A stretch of DNA of 5,685 bases from Thermoleophilaceae bacterium (GTDB lineage: Bacteria; Actinomycetota; Thermoleophilia; Solirubrobacterales; JACPNS01), in contig JAEMRJ010000133.1 of the NCBI GenBank assembly GCA_016463365.1, positions 1 to 5,685 on the forward strand, read 5' to 3'. The position numbers were made by a program, and so were the translations under genes. The notes beneath the pieces are model-generated. The model searched no databases. It worked only from the letters and a program-made list of their open reading frames with translations, and was not told the DNA's origin. Shown here piece by piece: positions 5,450 to 5,685 of the stretch (its first letter is position 1; each line of letters begins with the position of its first letter).

Positions 5450-5467
5450 TCGCGACATGATTGATGC

Positions 5468-5548
5468 ATGGCCGAATTTGGCATGCACGAAGCGAAAACC
5501 AGCCTCTCGCGACTCGTGGAGCGGGCGATCGCTGGCGAGGAAGATTGA
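5468..5548 (+). pseudogene. Truncated Phd/YefM-type antitoxin remnant
   Basis: Twenty-six codons read MAEFGMHEAKTSLSRLVERA then IAGEED before a TGA. This matches the N-terminal DNA-binding part of Phd/YefM antitoxins (typical pattern: MHEAKT-LS-LLE-GEE), which normally run to about 75-90 residues and continue with a segment like VVIARxGxPVARL. That continuation and the toxin-binding tail are missing, and I could not find them in other frames downstream. No PIN, RelE or Doc toxin is recognisable in the 85 bp before the tRNA. It has no Shine-Dalgarno site; CATGAT (5456-5461) could serve as a -10 for a leaderless transcript. A deletion relic of a toxin-antitoxin locus is the best reading. A functional 26-residue DNA-binding peptide is possible but unlikely. 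Confidence 0.65.
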
Positions 5549-5596
5549 GGGAGACCAGAGTCGATTCATGGTCGACGCAGTGTGCCGATGGCTGAA

Positions 5597-5625
5597 TTGC
5601 TCCAGAGGTCCGGTTCGTAAGTAAT
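5597..5625 (+). promoter_or_regulatory. Candidate promoter of tRNA-Ser
   Basis: TTGCTC (5597-5602) and AGTAAT (5620-5625) are separated by 17 nt and would start transcription near 5632, just before the tRNA 5' end at 5635. Each hexamer matches the consensus only partly (3/6 and 4/6). Confidence 0.35.
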
Positions 5626-5634
5626 CTTCCCCGC

Positions 5635-5685
5635 GGAGGGTTGGCAGAGCGGTTGAATGCGCTGGTCTTGAAAACCAGTAACGGG
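5635..5685 (+). tRNA. tRNA-Ser(UGA), 5' part, cut by window end
   Basis: The acceptor 5' strand GGAGGGT (5635-5641) is followed by TG and a D-arm with stem GCA/TGC (5644-5646, 5658-5660) and loop containing AGCGGTTGAA. The anticodon arm is CTGGT (5662-5666), loop CTTGAAA, ACCAG (5674-5678). The anticodon TGA (5669-5671) reads UCA serine codons. The bases TAACGGG then begin a long class II variable arm, as expected for tRNA-Ser. The T-arm and 3' acceptor strand lie beyond the window. The substrate enzyme, SerRS, is encoded about 900 bp upstream on the same strand. Confidence 0.93.

Noticed and set aside
5568..5621. Short plus-strand frame (17 codons from ATG) between the antitoxin remnant and the tRNA
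   Set aside because: Too short, no ribosome site, no resemblance to toxin domains; overlaps the likely tRNA promoter.
1..5685. CRISPR array, insertion sequence or phage module
   Set aside because: No regularly spaced repeats, transposase, integrase or phage proteins could be seen on either strand.

Overview
The window looks like chromosomal DNA of a GC-rich (about 65%) actinobacterium. High-GC codon use, an actinobacterial-type NuoB, genes without Shine-Dalgarno sites and TTG starts all point that way. A member of Thermoleophilia/Solirubrobacterales is my guess from overall protein flavour; it is an inference and could not be searched.

Layout. At the left edge, on the minus strand, is the beginning of a respiratory complex I operon: nuoA (complete) then nuoB (5' part only, running off the window). 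Divergent from nuoA is a plus-strand gene for an unrecognised four-helix membrane protein, with an imperfect dyad in the shared upstream region. It converges, across a GC-rich hairpin, on a three-gene minus-strand unit. In transcription order this unit is a flavin reductase-like flavoprotein, a four-helix membrane protein whose TTG start overlaps the preceding stop, and, after a 9-bp hairpin, a secreted His-rich beta-sandwich-type protein that would have an N-terminal histidine once its signal peptide is removed.

Divergent from the flavin reductase, and only 53 bp away, is a lipoprotein-type class I cytochrome c on the plus strand. It is followed by serS (seryl-tRNA synthetase) and, with a 4-bp ATGA overlap, a NarL/FixJ-type response regulator with no kinase gene in view. 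The right end holds a CTAGCTAG double palindrome, a truncated Phd/YefM-type antitoxin remnant, and the 5' two-thirds of a tRNA-Ser(UGA) cut by the window edge.

How it fits together. NuoA/NuoB, the cytochrome c and possibly the two small membrane proteins belong to membrane respiration. The His-rich exported protein suggests metal (copper?) handling at the cell surface, which is inferred only. SerRS and its substrate tRNA-Ser lie within 1 kb of each other, with a response regulator translationally coupled to the synthetase. I see no clearly new multi-gene defence or mobile system. The best leads are the His-rich/4-TM/flavin reductase unit, the serS-regulator-tRNA-Ser cluster, and the antitoxin remnant with its palindrome.
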